64,000 nucleotides of DNA, taken from Flavobacteriaceae bacterium (GTDB lineage: Bacteria > Bacteroidota > Bacteroidia > Flavobacteriales > Flavobacteriaceae). The DNA is taken from contig JAKITQ010000008.1 of assembly GCA_021647985.1 (NCBI GenBank), positions 1 to 64,000 on the forward strand. The letters are read 5' to 3'. Positions 15,918 to 25,694 of the stretch are shown here, piece after piece. The notes under the pieces are model-generated. The model was not told the DNA's origin, did not search any database, and saw nothing but the letters and a program-made list of their open reading frames with translations. Numbering within the stretch: position 1 is the stretch's first letter; each line of letters begins with the position of its first letter. The position numbers were made by a program, and so were the translations under genes.

Positions 15918-17876
15918 TTGAAACATTATTTATTGATATTTGTTTTTATTGCCATTGGCTATTCCGGTTTTGGTCAAATAATCGATTGGAACAGAGAACA
16001 ACCTTATAAAAAGGTTTTTGTTGATACCGATAATTTTGGGTCCTCCTATTTAAAAACTTTGGAAGAAGCTTTAGTTATGGTTGATAATGATACTATTCAG
16101 TTTTCTATACTGAATGATTTGGCATATTATTGGCATACCCGAAATTTGAATAAAGCTCTAGAATTCACCCTAATAGGGCTGAAATTAACCGAGAACAAAA
16201 GCAATAAACTTTGGCATGGTAGATTTCAAATAACGCAGGGTTCCATATTATTGAGAATGGAAAAATTAGATGAGGCTTTAGAAGTTTTGCATGAGGCCAG
16301 TGCTAAAGTAACACAGCAGGATTTGGCATTTTTACATACGCAATTGGGCTATGTTTATGAAAGAAAAGGAGAAATTGACAAAGCTGCAGATTATGCATTA
16401 ACTTCGCTTGAACTTGGTAAATTACTTAATGATAAAAAATCTATTGCTCTGGCATATAGCGATTTGAGTAATCTTCTATGGAAACAAGCCAAATTTGAAA
16501 AAGGATTGGAATACGGCTTAAAATCATTGGAAATATTCGAAGAACGAGGATTGATTGATTTAGATTATGACTTTACTTTATATGTAGTTGGTAATAATTA
16601 TTTAGAATTAAAAGATTATGAAAATGCCAAACAATATTTTGAACATGCTATTGCTATAGGTGAAAGATATGGATTTTATAATAATTTAAGTGATGTTTAT
16701 ATATCACAAGTAAACCTTTATGCCTATCTAGCACTTTTTGAAAAAGCCAATAAAGCTGGCGAAAATGCGATTAAATATGCCAAATTACTGAATAATAATT
16801 TTATGATGATGCGATCGCTATTATCTATTGGTAAATTGCAAATTTTAGAAGGGAAATATATTTCTGCAATAAAAAGATTACAAAATAGTATTGAGGTTGC
16901 AACCGTTGATTTTGGAGATACATACTATTTAAGTCAGGCCTATGAATCTTTAGGGAAAGCATATGCTGGAAATCATAACTATAAAAAGGCCTATCAGGCT
17001 TTTGCCGAGTATGACAAATTAAAAAATATGGTTTTTACGGCCGAAGCAGATCAAAGAATTTTATTGTTGCAAACTGAATTTGATGTTGCACAAAAGGAAA
17101 ATACCATACTTGATCAGGAAGGGAGAATTGAAAAACAAAAAATTCGTCAAACTTACATCTCTGTTTTTGCAGGTTTACTATTATTGCTATTGTTACTACT
17201 GTTTATAACACTACAAAATAATCGTAAAAAGGGTAAGCTATTAAAAAATCAAAATAAAGAAAAGGAGTTTTTATTAAAAGAGATACATCATCGTGTTAAA
17301 AATAATTTAGGTATTGTTTCGAGCTTATTAGATTTGCAATCGGCTCAAATGAAAGACCCAAAAATGATAAATGCCATTCAAGAAAGTCAGAATAGAGTAC
17401 ATTCTATGAGTATGATTCATCAAAAACTGTATCAAGGAAAAAATCTTGCAGCCATTGAAATGAAAGATTATTTTATCAATTTAAGCAAACATATTTCAGA
17501 TTCATATGGCGTAAAAGAGCAGGTTTCATTGACCTATGATATGGAAAAAGTTGAACTGGATGTAGATACGGCAATTCCTTTGGGTTTATTGGTAAATGAA
17601 TTACTAACCAATGCATTTAAGTATGCTTTTCCTAACCGCCGAAAAGGAAACGTAAATATAGGTTTACAGGTAGTTGGAGGGCAAACCATTAAATTGCGCG
17701 TAGAGGATAATGGAGTAGGCCAGTTTAAAAATGAAGTGATTCATGGTACCGGTTTTGGTACAGAGTTAATAAAACTATTAACAATCCAATTAGATGGTAA
17801 GATGCATAAAACAGTAAAAGACGGAACTTCCGTATCCTTTGAATTTAACTTTGAAAAGATGAGTATAATAAATTAA
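15918..17876 (+). CDS. TPR-containing sensor histidine kinase (HisKA_2)
   Basis: This 652-residue protein has a signal peptide (about 1-20) and a periplasmic tetratricopeptide region (about 65-375). One membrane helix follows (412-433), then a HisKA_2-type dimerisation domain with the phosphoacceptor motif EIHHRVKNN (His457/458) and an HATPase domain (NELLTNAFKYAF, VEDNGVGQ, GTGFGTELI). The TTG at 15918 is chosen because it gives a good signal peptide and no ATG does. The gene converges with a LytTR response regulator, its probable partner, and is divergent from the SnoaL gene cluster. The signal sensed is unknown. Confidence 0.88.
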   Translation: MKHYLLIFVFIAIGYSGFGQIIDWNREQPYKKVFVDTDNFGSSYLKTLEEALVMVDNDTIQFSILNDLAYYWHTRNLNKALEFTLIGLKLTENKSNKLWHGRFQITQGSILLRMEKLDEALEVLHEASAKVTQQDLAFLHTQLGYVYERKGEIDKAADYALTSLELGKLLNDKKSIALAYSDLSNLLWKQAKFEKGLEYGLKSLEIFEERGLIDLDYDFTLYVVGNNYLELKDYENAKQYFEHAIAIGERYGFYNNLSDVYISQVNLYAYLALFEKANKAGENAIKYAKLLNNNFMMMRSLLSIGKLQILEGKYISAIKRLQNSIEVATVDFGDTYYLSQAYESLGKAYAGNHNYKKAYQAFAEYDKLKNMVFTAEADQRILLLQTEFDVAQKENTILDQEGRIEKQKIRQTYISVFAGLLLLLLLLLFITLQNNRKKGKLLKNQNKEKEFLLKEIHHRVKNNLGIVSSLLDLQSAQMKDPKMINAIQESQNRVHSMSMIHQKLYQGKNLAAIEMKDYFINLSKHISDSYGVKEQVSLTYDMEKVELDVDTAIPLGLLVNELLTNAFKYAFPNRRKGNVNIGLQVVGGQTIKLRVEDNGVGQFKNEVIHGTGFGTELIKLLTIQLDGKMHKTVKDGTSVSFEFNFEKMSIIN

Positions 17877-17896
17877 ATTTTATGCCGATCCAAGGT

Positions 17897-18640
17897 TTAA
17901 AAGGTTTGTAGTCTGTTAAGCAATACACTTCGCGAAGTTTTACTTAGAGGTATTGCTTTTTTAAGAATTACTACGTGTGTACCTGCAACTTCATTTATAT
18001 GGCTTAGGTTTACAATATACGATCGATGAATACGTAAAAAGTTTTCTTTTGGTAATTTCTCATCAATTTCTTTAAGGGTCATTACTAACAAACACTCTCT
18101 GTCTTTAGCATAAATTTTGCAATAATTACGATCGGCTTCAAAATAATAGATATTCTTTATTAATATTTTTACCATCCTATCATTTCGGCGAACAAAAATA
18201 CTGTCACTTAAAACATATGGAGAGGAACAGGTATCATCTATATTTAACCCCTTTCCGTTAGCTTTCATTATCCTATCAATTGTTAGCTCTATTGCGTGTT
18301 GCAGGTCTAATTTTTTAAAAGGCTTGGATATGAATGCATATGGATTCGTAGCTTTGGCTCTTATAAAATGGTCTTCATCTGCATTTGCAGTAAGATAAAT
18401 TATAGGGATATCGTATTCTGCTTGCATCTGTTGCACAGTTTCAATACCGTCTAATTTGCCTTTTAGTTGGATGTCCATGAGTACAATGTCGGGTCTGTTT
18501 TCTCTAATGTGTAGTAGAGCTTCTTCACCTCGAGGAACAAGACCATTTACTTCATAGCCCAATTTGCTCAATTGCAATGAAATATTTGCTCCAATAATCA
18601 TTTCATCTTCAACAATAAGAATTTTAACAGCTGTTTCCAT
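17897..18640 (-). CDS. LytTR-family response regulator
   Basis: The frame is open to 18697, but the ATG at 18640 places the protein start right before the receiver domain (METAVKILIVEDE), so 247 residues is preferred. The receiver has the acidic pocket (VEDE), the phosphorylated Asp56 in LMDIQL, the TANAD threonine/alanine region and the KPF lysine. The C-terminal half is a LytTR DNA-binding domain (IYYFEADRNYCKIYA, FLRIHRSYIVNL). It is convergent with the TPR histidine kinase, 20 bp apart, and so is a likely cognate pair. Targets are unknown; the neighbouring SnoaL cluster is a candidate. Confidence 0.88.
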   Translation of the reverse strand: METAVKILIVEDEMIIGANISLQLSKLGYEVNGLVPRGEEALLHIRENRPDIVLMDIQLKGKLDGIETVQQMQAEYDIPIIYLTANADEDHFIRAKATNPYAFISKPFKKLDLQHAIELTIDRIMKANGKGLNIDDTCSSPYVLSDSIFVRRNDRMVKILIKNIYYFEADRNYCKIYAKDRECLLVMTLKEIDEKLPKENFLRIHRSYIVNLSHINEVAGTHVVILKKAIPLSKTSRSVLLNRLQTF

Positions 18641-19163
18641 TTTAAAATAAACGATATATTGAAAGTCCTCTTTAACTTGTGTTTTCTTTACAACCAAGAC
18701 AAATGTTTTACCAGTTAAACCATAAAATGATAAAACTTACTAAATTGGTAAGAAGTTTAAATGAGGAGAGCACAATAAATTTAATTAGTTAGTTATGAGT
18801 GTAATATAATGATTTTATTAAAACACAGCAAATATTATATAAATTATTTACTCCATTTAATGCTCAGTTTCACAAAGACTGCTTTATAAACCAATTGATT
18901 GTGTGTTTTATGAAAACAGTTACTTTGCTTTCATGTTTTTCATATTTAACATGGTATTTAAACATAATTATAATTTAAATCGTTGTTTGAGTGATAATTA
19001 TATTCAAGTCCATATGCTTTGTTCTTAAAGCGAAGCGGTCTTATATCTTTTATAGTACACGAATAATTATAAATTAATGAATTTTTAGAACCCACCTTAA
19101 GTAATGCTGTATTATCTCTTAAAAAACATTATTTTTGTATTCTTTAATTATTAAAAACATAAT
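18641..19163. other. Long divergent intergenic region
   Basis: There are 523 bases between the response-regulator start and nadA. No coding frame with support, RNA gene or clear repeat was seen. It is AT-rich and must hold the promoters of both divergent genes. A TATTTTTG box close to nadA is the only element I would name. Confidence 0.4.
19130..19137 (+). promoter_or_regulatory. Candidate Bacteroidota -7 box (TAnnTTTG) of nadA
   Basis: TATTTTTG lies 26 bp before the nadA ATG and matches the TAnnTTTG consensus of Bacteroidota sigma-ABfr promoters. A -33 TTG at the right distance is not obvious. Confidence 0.35.
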
Positions 19164-20165
19164 ATGAGTTTTGATCAGGCGAAAGCAGAATTAAATGAAG
19201 TTGGATATTTAAATTTGGAGGGTACAGAAAATATTGATTTTGCTGCAGAAATAAAAAAGCTAAAAAAAGAAAAAAATGCTATTATTCTTGCACACTATTA
19301 TCAGGAACCGGCCATTCAGGATATTGCTGATTTTGTTGGAGATAGTTTGCAACTTTCCTATAAGGCTGCTGAGGCCGATGCAGATTTAATTGTCTTCGCC
19401 GGAGTGCATTTTATGGCAGAAACAGCTAAGATTTTAAATCCTAATAAAAAAGTAGTTTTACCCGATTTGAATGCGGGCTGCTCATTATCTGAAGCTTGCG
19501 AGGCAAAAGATTTAAAAGCTTTTAAAGAACTGCATCCCAATCATTTGGTGGTTACTTATGTAAATACTTCGGCAGAGGTTAAAGCGATTAGTGATTTGTG
19601 TTGTACTTCATCCAATGCAAAAAAAATTGTTGACTCCATACCATTAGATCAACCTATTATATTTGCTCCCGATAAAAATCTTGGCGCCTGGATACAAAAA
19701 GAAACGGGTAGAGATATGTTGTTATGGGATGGCGCATGTATTGTGCATGAGGCCTTTTCTATTGATAAATTAATTCTCACACATAAAGAGCATCCAAAAG
19801 CAAAAATTATTGCACACCCTGAGTCGGAAGATCATATTTTAAAAACAGCCGAATATATTGGGTCTACTTCAGGTTTAATCAATTATGTTAAAACGAATCC
19901 TGCCAAAGAATTTATTGTTGCTACAGAAGCTGGTATTTTACATGAAATGCAAAAGGAGGTTCCGAATAAAGAGCTGATTCCGGCACCATCACATGAAGAT
20001 AATACCTGTGCATGTAGTGAATGTCCCTACATGAAAATGAATAATATGCGTAAATTATATTTATGTATGAAATACGAATTACCTGAAATTCAAGTCTCTA
20101 AAGAAATTCAGGAGAAAGCTTTAATTCCAATCCAAAGAATGTTAGACATTTCTGCAAAGAAATAA
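19164..20165 (+). CDS. nadA: Quinolinate synthase NadA
   Basis: This 333-residue [4Fe-4S] enzyme condenses iminoaspartate with dihydroxyacetone phosphate to quinolinate in NAD synthesis. The family blocks are present in order: ILAHYYQ near residue 41, [30 protein letters not shown] (cluster ligand Cys106), [18 protein letters not shown] and the C-terminal [14 protein letters not shown] with further ligand cysteines. Length is normal. NadB follows 189 bp downstream on the same strand, so the iminoaspartate supply is encoded next door. Confidence 0.95.
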   Translation: MSFDQAKAELNEVGYLNLEGTENIDFAAEIKKLKKEKNAIILAHYYQEPAIQDIADFVGDSLQLSYKAAEADADLIVFAGVHFMAETAKILNPNKKVVLPDLNAGCSLSEACEAKDLKAFKELHPNHLVVTYVNTSAEVKAISDLCCTSSNAKKIVDSIPLDQPIIFAPDKNLGAWIQKETGRDMLLWDGACIVHEAFSIDKLILTHKEHPKAKIIAHPESEDHILKTAEYIGSTSGLINYVKTNPAKEFIVATEAGILHEMQKEVPNKELIPAPSHEDNTCACSECPYMKMNNMRKLYLCMKYELPEIQVSKEIQEKALIPIQRMLDISAKK

Positions 20166-20239
20166 AAGAGATTAAACTTAGATTATCCAAATATTTAAGG
20201 ATAAGAATATAAATAAAACGGGCCTAGAAAGGTCGAGAG

Positions 20240-20265
20240 ATCCCGCTCAAAAATAAAAGCGGGAT
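20240..20265. terminator. GC-rich hairpin between nadA and nadB
   Basis: ATCCCGCT (20240-20247) pairs with AGCGGGAT (20258-20265) around a 10-nt A-rich loop. A T tract does not follow, so it could be an attenuator, an mRNA-stability element or part of an intergenic repeat rather than a true terminator. Confidence 0.4.
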
Positions 20266-20268
20266 TAG

Positions 20269-20287
20269 CCTGCCTACCACAGGCAGG
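20269..20287. repeat. REP-like palindrome CCTGCC-N7-GGCAGG
   Basis: CCTGCCTACCACAGGCAGG is a near-perfect palindrome of a type found scattered between genes in Bacteroidota genomes. It lies in the nadA-nadB gap next to another GC-rich hairpin, in otherwise AT-rich DNA. Confidence 0.5.
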
Positions 20288-20354
20288 TTCAACTTTCAGT
20301 TTTGAACAATTTCGCTAAAGCAGAAATCTCAAAACTGAGTTTCACTAAAATAAA

Positions 20355-21923
20355 ATGAGTGTAATAAAAGTAGATACCTTGATACTTGGTTCTGGAATTG
20401 CCGGACTTACCATAGCAATAAAAACTGCTAAAGCCCTGCCAAATAAAAAAATATTTGTTGTTACAAAAGCAGCAGAAAGTGAATCAAATACCAAATATGC
20501 GCAAGGGGGTATAGCAGCTGTTTGGGATAGTTTGGATTCATTTAAAAATCATATCAACGATACGATGATTGCGGGTGATCAATTGAGTAACAAAGAGATT
20601 GTTAAAATGGTAGTAGAAAATGCACCCAAATGCATGAATCAGTTGATGGATTGGGGAGCGGAGTTTGATAAAATTACCAACGGAGATTTAGATTTAGGTA
20701 AAGAAGGTGGCCACTCAGCAAATAGAATATTACATCATAAAGATATTACAGGTTTTGAGGTTGAGGAAACTTTGTTGGAACAAGTTAGACTATTAAAAAA
20801 TATCACACTTTTACCATACCATTTTGCCATCGATTTGATTACGGATCATCAGGTGAGTAAGAAAGCGACAAAAAATGATATATCTTGCTATGGTGCCTAT
20901 ATTTTAAATCTGGAAACAAATAAAATTGACACCTATATTGCTACTTCTATTGTTTTAGCAACGGGAGGTGCAGGTCAGGTTTACGCAGCTACAACCAATC
21001 CAAATGTTGCGACAGGTGATGGTATTGCCATGGCATATAGAGCCAAAGCTAAAATTGAGGATATGGAATTTGTTCAATTCCACCCAACTTCTTTATACCA
21101 ACCTGGTGTGAGTCCGGCTTTTTTAATTTCTGAAGCTGTACGTGGTTTTGGCGCATATTTGCGGAATAAATCAGGAAAACGATTTATGCTTGAAGTAGAT
21201 GATAGAGCTGAGCTGGCACCTCGTGATATTGTGGCACGAGCCATTGATAGTGAGTTGATAAAAAGTGGAGATCAATATGTGTATTTAGATTGTACCCATT
21301 TAGAAATGGAAGGCTATATCAAACATTTTCCAAATATTTTTGAGAAATGTAAAAGTTTAGGAATTGATATAGCAACACAATATATACCAGTGGTTCCAGC
21401 TGCGCATTATATAATGGGAGGTATCGTGGTAAATAAAAAGGGATATACTTCAATAAATAATTTATTTGCCTGTGGTGAATGCTCTCGAACTGGATTGCAT
21501 GGCGCCAACCGTTTGGCGTCTAATTCACTTTTGGAAGCCTTGGTGTTTGGAAATATAATTGCTGCTGAAATTGTAGAGCATAGAAAAAATATCACTTTAG
21601 AGGCCGATAAACAAATTCCTGAATGGGATGAAGAAGGAACAACCGTCCCTAAAGAAAAAGTTTTAATAAGTCACAACCGTAAAACAATTCAGAATATAAT
21701 GACAGATTTGGTTGCAATTGTTCGCTCAAACGAACGTTTAGAAAAAGCATTAGATCATTTAGATTATTTATACCAAGACACTGAAAAAGCTTACGCAAAA
21801 TCAAAATTGTCACCGCAAATTTGTGAGTTGAGAAATTTAAATGCCATTGCTTATTTGATCGTAAAACAATCTACGGCTCGAAAAGTAAATAAAGGAGCTT
21901 TTTACAGTTTAGATAACTTGTAA
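20355..21923 (+). CDS. nadB: L-aspartate oxidase NadB
   Basis: This 522-residue FAD enzyme oxidises L-aspartate to iminoaspartate, the substrate of NadA. The FAD-binding start LILGSGIAGLTIAIKTA is followed by SNTKYAQGGIAA, by GGHSANRILHHKD, by the active-site region VQFHPT, by RGFGAYLRN and PRDIVARAID, and by the C-terminal GLHGANRLASNSLLEALVFG split over the usual positions. This gives the complete succinate-dehydrogenase-flavoprotein fold. The spacing and strand suggest a nadA-nadB unit. The start ATG is directly preceded by an A-rich stretch. Confidence 0.95.
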   Translation: MSVIKVDTLILGSGIAGLTIAIKTAKALPNKKIFVVTKAAESESNTKYAQGGIAAVWDSLDSFKNHINDTMIAGDQLSNKEIVKMVVENAPKCMNQLMDWGAEFDKITNGDLDLGKEGGHSANRILHHKDITGFEVEETLLEQVRLLKNITLLPYHFAIDLITDHQVSKKATKNDISCYGAYILNLETNKIDTYIATSIVLATGGAGQVYAATTNPNVATGDGIAMAYRAKAKIEDMEFVQFHPTSLYQPGVSPAFLISEAVRGFGAYLRNKSGKRFMLEVDDRAELAPRDIVARAIDSELIKSGDQYVYLDCTHLEMEGYIKHFPNIFEKCKSLGIDIATQYIPVVPAAHYIMGGIVVNKKGYTSINNLFACGECSRTGLHGANRLASNSLLEALVFGNIIAAEIVEHRKNITLEADKQIPEWDEEGTTVPKEKVLISHNRKTIQNIMTDLVAIVRSNERLEKALDHLDYLYQDTEKAYAKSKLSPQICELRNLNAIAYLIVKQSTARKVNKGAFYSLDNL

Positions 21924-21996
21924 GATTGTTGTTGGTTAGTAGTATACTAGTTGATAGATAAAAGGTTGAGCTGTTTTTAATAACCAACAACTAAAT

Positions 21997-22782
21997 CTAC
22001 CTAAAACTCCATCCCTTATAATCAGAAGCACTTTCTAATTGATTTTCTAAATCATCTGGTAAAGCAGGAAAAAAATCAATTCCGGTTAAGGCTTCAATTT
22101 TATCTATTGAAGTTACAAATTCATAAAGTGCTTTGTTACTTTCTTGATGAGGTACTAAAAAAGCAATCGTTTTTATTTCTGGTTGCGTATAATCTAAAAT
22201 AACTTTATAAAAATATTTTGGTACGGCTACATTCTCATAACCAATGGTTTTTAAGTTGTTGGTAAGAACACCACCAGTAATCACGTAAATTTCATCATAT
22301 TTTTGTGCCCAATATCTGGTTTTTTGTTCTAATCTATTCCAAATACCAGCATTAAAATCATAAATTTGTGGGCTAATATTTGAAGTCAAAAAAGTTTCAT
22401 TATATGCTTCTAAACTAAATTTTCTATCTGCAGCAGCTAATAAATGACCTTTGGTATAGCCTGATTTTTTGTAATTTTTCCAATCTGCAGAGCCTGTTTT
22501 TACTTTTGGGTCTTGTTCAAAATAAGGTCTTTTACGTTTGGTAAGAACAATTTGTTTATTGGTTAATTTATAAGCAACCCATTCGGCTTGTTCAAATTCT
22601 TCATCATAAGAAAGCGTAAAATATTTATGCTGTACAATATTATTTGTAGTAGAGGTTGGTAAAAAATCAAAATTTAATGATTTTGAATTTTCTGTACTTT
22701 TTGAAGTGCACGAAATAAAAATAATACTCAATAAAAATACACTTAGTAATTTTAAATGATGATTTTTAGTTTGATTTTTCAT
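21997..22782 (-). CDS. DNA/RNA non-specific endonuclease (lipoprotein)
   Basis: This 261-residue protein has a lipoprotein signal (hydrophobic core then FISC, Cys about residue 25) and a NUC1-type beta-beta-alpha-metal nuclease domain. The motif is GYTKGHLLAAAD (the family's DRGH appears as TKGH, with the catalytic His kept), followed by LTSNISPQ and NAGIWNRLE, which hold the metal-ligand Asn. It probably degrades external nucleic acids at the cell envelope. Its start overlaps the end of the thioesterase gene by 17 bp. Confidence 0.87.
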   Translation of the reverse strand: MKNQTKNHHLKLLSVFLLSIIFISCTSKSTENSKSLNFDFLPTSTTNNIVQHKYFTLSYDEEFEQAEWVAYKLTNKQIVLTKRKRPYFEQDPKVKTGSADWKNYKKSGYTKGHLLAAADRKFSLEAYNETFLTSNISPQIYDFNAGIWNRLEQKTRYWAQKYDEIYVITGGVLTNNLKTIGYENVAVPKYFYKVILDYTQPEIKTIAFLVPHQESNKALYEFVTSIDKIEALTGIDFFPALPDDLENQLESASDYKGWSFR

Positions 22783-23218
22783 TTATTAAAATAGTTTCAA
22801 AATCTTCGGTTTTTTCCAATTGATTAAAATCAGAAAATATTTGATTGGGAGCCAAAGTCAATTTTCTTTTACTTAAATCTAACCAGGCGCCATAAACTTC
22901 AATAATTGCAGCCAAAACACCATCTTGTTTGCATATTTTGTGCTGAAACTTAAACCGTTCCCCATTTTCTGATAAGCCCTTCATAAGCAATGTAACACTA
23001 ATATCTTCGCTAAGTGTTATTTCGCGATAAAAAATAGTGTTTTCACTAAACAGAACTGGACCTAAATTTTGTTTATTGAGTTCGGATAAAGAATATCCAC
23101 AATCCTTAAAATAACGAACACGTGTTTCTGCTGCATAATCATTATAGGCCGAATGCCGCATGTGATTATTGGGGTCAAAATCTGCCCAACGGGTTTTGAA
23201 TGTTAGTTTGTAATTCAT
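22766..23218 (-). CDS. Acyl-CoA thioesterase (hotdog fold, 4HBT type)
   Basis: This 150-residue single-domain hotdog protein has the 4-hydroxybenzoyl-CoA thioesterase-like start TRWADFDPNNHMRHSAYNDYAAETR, split by its conserved Asp and Asn-His. Length and arrangement fit YbgC/FcbC-like thioesterases acting on acyl-CoA. It overlaps the following endonuclease gene by 17 bp. Its substrate cannot be told from sequence. Confidence 0.82.
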   Translation of the reverse strand: MNYKLTFKTRWADFDPNNHMRHSAYNDYAAETRVRYFKDCGYSLSELNKQNLGPVLFSENTIFYREITLSEDISVTLLMKGLSENGERFKFQHKICKQDGVLAAIIEVYGAWLDLSKRKLTLAPNQIFSDFNQLEKTEDFETILINEKSN

Positions 23219-23278
23219 TTACTTAGCGTTTTGAAGAGGTGAGCAAATCAAAAAAGAAAAGAAATCTAAAAAGTATTT

Positions 23279-24466
23279 TTAAGCCAATACTTCAGCTATT
23301 CTTTTCACAGCTTCAATCAAATTTTCTTGTGAGGCTGCATAAGAAATACGAATACAATCTGGTGCACCAAATGCATCTCCGGTAACGGTAGCAACATTGG
23401 CTTCTTCTAATAATAGCATGGAAAAATCACTAGCGTCTTTTATGACTTTTCCTTTTATAGTTTTTCCAAAATAGTAAGAAACGTCGGGGAAAATATAAAA
23501 AGCTCCTTCTGGAACATTGGTTTTAATACCTTCAATTTTACTTAGTAAATCAATCATTAGATCTCTTCGAGTTTCAAACTCATCAACCATGTACTGTATT
23601 TTAGAAACAGGAGCTTCTATGGCAGTAATGGTTGCTCTTTGGGCTATACAGTTTGCACCTGATGTAATTTGCCCTTGCATTTTATTACAAGCTTTGGCAA
23701 TCCATTCCGGGGCACCGATATATCCAATTCTCCATCCAGTCATGGCAAAGGCTTTTGCAACGCCATTAACGGTTATAGTTCGGTCATACAAACTTTCAAT
23801 GGCAGCAAAACTAAAATTAGGAGTACCGTAATTGATGTGTTCATAAATTTCATCCGAAAGGATATAAATATTTGGGTATTTTTCTAAAACCTTAGCCAAA
23901 GCTCTAAACTCTTCTTCCGTATAAACTGTACCACTTGGGTTGTTAGGCGAGTTAAAGAAGATCATTTTAGTTTTTGGCGTAATTGCCGCTTCTAATTGCT
24001 CTGGAGTAATTTTAAAATTGGTTTCTATTGATGAAGGTATTTCAATATATTTTGCTTCAGCCAAAATGGTAAGTGCAGAATAGCTAACCCAATAAGGCGC
24101 AGGTAATAATACTTCGTCACCAGGGTTTAAAAGAACCATTACCAAATTGGCAATAGATTGTTTAGCTCCTGTAGATACTACTACTTGATTGGCCGTATAA
24201 TTCAGGTTATTATCTCGTTTGAATTTGCGGCAAATAGCTTCGCGCAAATCTGCATAACCATTAACTGGGCTATATGAATTATAGTTGTCGTTGATGGCTT
24301 GAATCGCTGCATCTTTTATAAAATCAGGAGTATTAAAGTCGGGTTCTCCCAAACTTAAACTAATGATATCTTTTCCTTGTTCTTTAAGTTCTCTAGCTTT
24401 GGCGGCCATTGCCAAAGTTTGAGATACAGGTAAACTGTTAATTCTTCGTGATAATTGTTGCGACAT
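23279..24466 (-). CDS. Aspartate aminotransferase (class I PLP enzyme)
   Basis: This 395-residue fold-type I aminotransferase carries the blocks LGEPDFNTPDFI, NSPNNPSGTVY, DEIYEHINYG and the PLP lysine in VNGVAKAFAMTGWRIGYIG, plus a C-terminal CIRISYAAS arginine that binds the substrate carboxylate. It matches the prokaryotic subgroup Ib aspartate aminotransferases, which interconvert aspartate/oxaloacetate and glutamate/2-oxoglutarate; some also use aromatic keto acids or prephenate. It lies 5 bp beyond the desaturase gene, so the two are probably co-transcribed. Confidence 0.88.
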   Translation of the reverse strand: MSQQLSRRINSLPVSQTLAMAAKARELKEQGKDIISLSLGEPDFNTPDFIKDAAIQAINDNYNSYSPVNGYADLREAICRKFKRDNNLNYTANQVVVSTGAKQSIANLVMVLLNPGDEVLLPAPYWVSYSALTILAEAKYIEIPSSIETNFKITPEQLEAAITPKTKMIFFNSPNNPSGTVYTEEEFRALAKVLEKYPNIYILSDEIYEHINYGTPNFSFAAIESLYDRTITVNGVAKAFAMTGWRIGYIGAPEWIAKACNKMQGQITSGANCIAQRATITAIEAPVSKIQYMVDEFETRRDLMIDLLSKIEGIKTNVPEGAFYIFPDVSYYFGKTIKGKVIKDASDFSMLLLEEANVATVTGDAFGAPDCIRISYAASQENLIEAVKRIAEVLA

Positions 24467-24471
24467 GATTT

Positions 24472-25560
24472 TTATGCAAGTTGTGGTTTTTCCCCTAAAG
24501 CACTTAATTGATGATAATGCTCTAAAATGGCTTTCCTCATTGTTTTATATTCATTATAAGGCAGGCTGAATTCTTTTGTAGTTTCTTTAACAATTTTTGC
24601 AATTTTTTTATAATGCACATGACTTATTTGTGAAAATAAGTGGTGCTCAACTTGATAATTTAAACCTCCGGTAAAAAAACCTACAAACCAACTTTTTGGT
24701 GCAAAATTAGAGGTAGTATATAATTGATGAATTGCCCATGTGTTTTTCATATTTCCTTCCTCATCTGGTTGCGGCATATCTGTATTTGGCATAACGTGAG
24801 CTAATTGAAAAACGACGCTTAAAATAATTCCGGCTGTATAGTGCATAATAAAAAACCCAATCAACACCTGCCACCAGGTAAAGCCTATAAATAATGGTAA
24901 GGCAACCCAAAGTGCATAATATAATATTTTACCTATAATCAATTTTGTCCACTGTGTAGCCGGATTTGGAAATTTACCATAAGATAATTTTCTTTTTAAA
25001 TAGTGATAGGATTGCTTAAAATCGGTTGTAATAGCCCAGTTCATGGTTAATAATCCGTACAGGAAAAAAGAATAATATTTTTGATATTTATGAATTTTTA
25101 ACCATGGCGCATGTTTTGAAAAGCGAATAATTCTACCTGCATCAATATCTTCATCATGTCCTTGGATATTGGTGTAAGTATGGTGTAAAACATTGTGTTG
25201 TACTTTCCAATTATAATCATTTCCGGCAAGGATATAAATACTACTACCCATTAATTTATTAACCCATTTTTTACTGGAAAAAGATTCGTGATTCGCATCA
25301 TGCATAACATTCATTCCAACACCCGCCATGCCAATACCAATTAATATCATGCTTAATATTTGAGCCCAAGCAGGTAAATCAAACGTTAAAATAATTATTA
25401 ATGGTACTATGAGCAAAGTAAACATGACAATTGCTTTGGTGTAAAGTTTCCAGTTTCCAGTACGTTTGATATTGTTTTCTTTGAAATAATTGTTAACTCT
25501 TTTATTTAGAGTTCTAAAGAATTTTGTCTTGTCTCTAGTTAAAAATTTTATCTCTTGCAT
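24472..25560 (-). CDS. Membrane fatty acid desaturase (acyl-CoA/acyl-lipid)
   Basis: A 362-residue di-iron membrane desaturase with the three histidine boxes: HDANHE (about residue 107), HNVLHH (about 144) and QVEHH (about 300). There are four or more hydrophobic segments around them. The QxxHH third box is the form found in front-end desaturases, but no cytochrome b5 domain is fused. It introduces a double bond into membrane acyl chains. It lies upstream of the aminotransferase gene, 5 bp apart. Confidence 0.88.
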   Translation of the reverse strand: MQEIKFLTRDKTKFFRTLNKRVNNYFKENNIKRTGNWKLYTKAIVMFTLLIVPLIIILTFDLPAWAQILSMILIGIGMAGVGMNVMHDANHESFSSKKWVNKLMGSSIYILAGNDYNWKVQHNVLHHTYTNIQGHDEDIDAGRIIRFSKHAPWLKIHKYQKYYSFFLYGLLTMNWAITTDFKQSYHYLKRKLSYGKFPNPATQWTKLIIGKILYYALWVALPLFIGFTWWQVLIGFFIMHYTAGIILSVVFQLAHVMPNTDMPQPDEEGNMKNTWAIHQLYTTSNFAPKSWFVGFFTGGLNYQVEHHLFSQISHVHYKKIAKIVKETTKEFSLPYNEYKTMRKAILEHYHQLSALGEKPQLA

Positions 25561-25694
25561 TGGTTTTTATTTTTGATTGTTAAATCATTGATAATTTGTT
25601 GCAAAGCTAATGGTTTTTTAACGGAATTTTGAAAATTTTTGTTAAAATAATAATCTCATTTTTAATCGTATTTTTACCGAAAATTACGAGAGCC

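Noticed and set aside
23517-23887. Plus-strand frames opposite the aminotransferase gene
   Set aside because: They are antisense shadows of a conserved gene with no independent support.
25629-25694. N-terminal membrane helix on RsmG
   Set aside because: The hydrophobic extension comes from an upstream start; the ATG at 25695 gives the normal family N-terminus.
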